This document shows positions 4,714-5,975 of a stretch of DNA of 5,975 nt, one piece after another. The DNA is taken from assembly GCA_017380975.1 (NCBI GenBank), contig JAFOCX010000121.1, forward strand, positions 1 through 5,975, in the 5' to 3' direction. The notes below the pieces were generated by a model. That model did no database searches. It was not told the origin of the DNA and was given only the letters and a program-made list of their open reading frames with translations. Made by a program: the position numbers and the translations under genes. The stretch is from Lachnospiraceae bacterium (lineage in GTDB: Bacteria; Bacillota; Clostridia; Lachnospirales; Lachnospiraceae). Within the stretch, counting starts at the first letter, position 1. The number at the start of each line of letters is the position of its first letter.

Positions 4714-5975
4714 GTGGCACTGACACCAATGATGACACAATATCTCGAGACGAAACAGCAGCATCCTGACTGTATCTTATTTTATCGTCTCGGAGATTTC
4801 TACGAAATGTTCTTTGAAGACGCGAAAACCGTTGCCAGAGAACTGGAGATCACACTGACAGGAAAAGACTGTGGACTTGAGGAACGCGCACCGATGTGTG
4901 GCGTTCCTTATCATGCTGTCGAAGGATACCTGGCTCGATTGGTCCAGAAAGGATATAAGGTTGCGATCGCTGAGCAGATGGAAGATCCTAAGATGGCGAA
5001 GGGACTCGTAAAGCGTGAAGTCATCCGTATCGTGACTCCGGGTACGATCACAAGTGCACAGGCGCTCGATGAATCAAAAAATAACTACCTGATGGCAGTT
5101 GTTTATATTGGAAACAGTTACGGAATCGCTACGGTTGATATTACGACCGGAGATTTCTTTGTTACGGAAGTTTCCAGTGAACGATTGTTTTTAGATGAAA
5201 TCAATAAATTTACTCCATCTGAGCTGATCTGCAATGAAGCCCTTATGATGTCAGGGCTGGACATCGATGAGATGAAAAACAGATACCAGCTGACCGTCAG
5301 CGCACTGGACAGCCGCTTCTTTTCTGACGATACATGCAGAAAAGTATTGAAAGAACACTTTAAGGTTATGAACCTTGAAGGACTTGGTCTTGCAGACTAT
5401 GAAAATGGTATGCTTGCAAGCGGATGTGCGCTTCAGTATCTCTATGAAACACAGAAGAATGATCTGTCTCACTTGACTACACTGACTCCGTACACAACCG
5501 GACAGTATATGATCATTGATACTTCTACCAGACGAAATCTGGAATTGGTAGAGACGCTGCGTGAAAAACAGAAACGCGGATCGCTGCTCTGGGTATTGGA
5601 TAAGACCAAGACTGCTATGGGCGCCAGAATGCTGCGCACCTTTATCGAGCAGCCGCTTGTATCAAAAAGCGAGATCGAGCGTCGACAGGCAGCGATTGAA
5701 GAACTGAATATGAATTTCATTTCCCGTGAAGAAATTCGAGAGTATCTGAATGCGATCTATGATATGGAACGTCTTATCGGACGAATCAGTTATAAGACTG
5801 CCAATCCGAGAGACCTGCTCGCATTCAAGAATTCTCTTGCAATGCTTCCTCACATTAAGAGTCTTCTTGGAGAATTTTCCTGTGATCTGTTAAAGAGTAT
5901 TTATGATGATCTTGACACTCTTCAGGATCTGCATGATCTCATCGACCGTTCTATCGTTGAAGAACCGCCGATTAC
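4714..5975 (+). CDS. mutS: DNA mismatch repair protein MutS (5' part, runs off the window)
   Basis: MutS recognises mispaired or looped-out bases and recruits MutL using an ABC-type ATPase. About 420 codons are present, open to the right edge, roughly half of a typical protein of about 850-900 residues. The product starts MALTPMMTQYLETKQQHPDC. The mismatch-recognition domain (about 1-115) includes LFYRLGDFYEMFFEDA, whose Phe29 and Glu31 correspond to the Phe-X-Glu mismatch-reading motif, and later MCGVPYHAVEGYLARLVQKG and KVAIAEQMEDP. The connector domain spans about 122-245. The core domain begins near 260, with IDTSTRRNLEL (268-278), GSLLWVLDKTKTAMGARMLR (300-319) and the following EQPL. 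The clamp and the Walker ATPase domain lie beyond the window. The Phe-X-Glu motif and N-terminal domain identify MutS1 rather than MutS2. Start is GTG, 12 bases after miaB, indicating an operon; mutL often follows in related genomes but cannot be seen here. Confidence 0.96.
   Translation, partial: MALTPMMTQYLETKQQHPDCILFYRLGDFYEMFFEDAKTVARELEITLTGKDCGLEERAPMCGVPYHAVEGYLARLVQKGYKVAIAEQMEDPKMAKGLVKREVIRIVTPGTITSAQALDESKNNYLMAVVYIGNSYGIATVDITTGDFFVTEVSSERLFLDEINKFTPSELICNEALMMSGLDIDEMKNRYQLTVSALDSRFFSDDTCRKVLKEHFKVMNLEGLGLADYENGMLASGCALQYLYETQKNDLSHLTTLTPYTTGQYMIIDTSTRRNLELVETLREKQKRGSLLWVLDKTKTAMGARMLRTFIEQPLVSKSEIERRQAAIEELNMNFISREEIREYLNAIYDMERLIGRISYKTANPRDLLAFKNSLAMLPHIKSLLGEFSCDLLKSIYDDLDTLQDLHDLIDRSIVEEPPI

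Overview
This window is a compact, entirely co-oriented (+ strand) stretch of core metabolic and housekeeping genes. Everything points to a low-to-mid GC Firmicute, most likely class Clostridia and perhaps Lachnospiraceae. The reasons are strong GGAG-type ribosome binding sites, a ProB that lacks the PUA domain, a DUF896/UPF0291 (YnzC-like) small protein, a long-N-terminus MiaB of Gram-positive type, and miaB followed directly by mutS. The taxonomic placement is inference from gene content, not a database match.

Layout. Positions 1-213 are the 3' end of a COG2509-type FAD-dependent oxidoreductase. A 51-base gap follows. Positions 265-3158 form a four-gene cluster: proB (glutamate 5-kinase), a small DUF896 gene, a 5-formyltetrahydrofolate cyclo-ligase gene whose start overlaps the DUF896 gene by 29 bases, and proA (gamma-glutamyl phosphate reductase). 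A clear rho-independent terminator (3177-3218) closes this cluster. Immediately after it, a sigma-A type promoter (-10 TATAAT at 3232-3237) opens a second unit: miaB (3271-4701), then mutS (4714 onward), which runs off the right edge before its ATPase domain.

Function. ProB and ProA carry out the first two steps from glutamate to proline; glutamate semialdehyde then cyclises and is reduced by ProC, which is not in the window. The cyclo-ligase returns 5-formyl-THF to the active one-carbon pool. MiaB adds the 2-methylthio group to i6A37 of tRNAs, and MutS starts mismatch repair. The genes between proB and proA have no evident biochemical link to proline.

No mobile element, CRISPR array, tRNA, rRNA, phage gene or defence system was seen, and there is no intergenic stretch over about 115 bases. 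I found no sign of an undescribed system. The notable points concern local architecture: a coding-sequence overlap, a terminator/promoter overlap, a candidate promoter inside a coding region, a PUA-less ProB and an excess of GATC.
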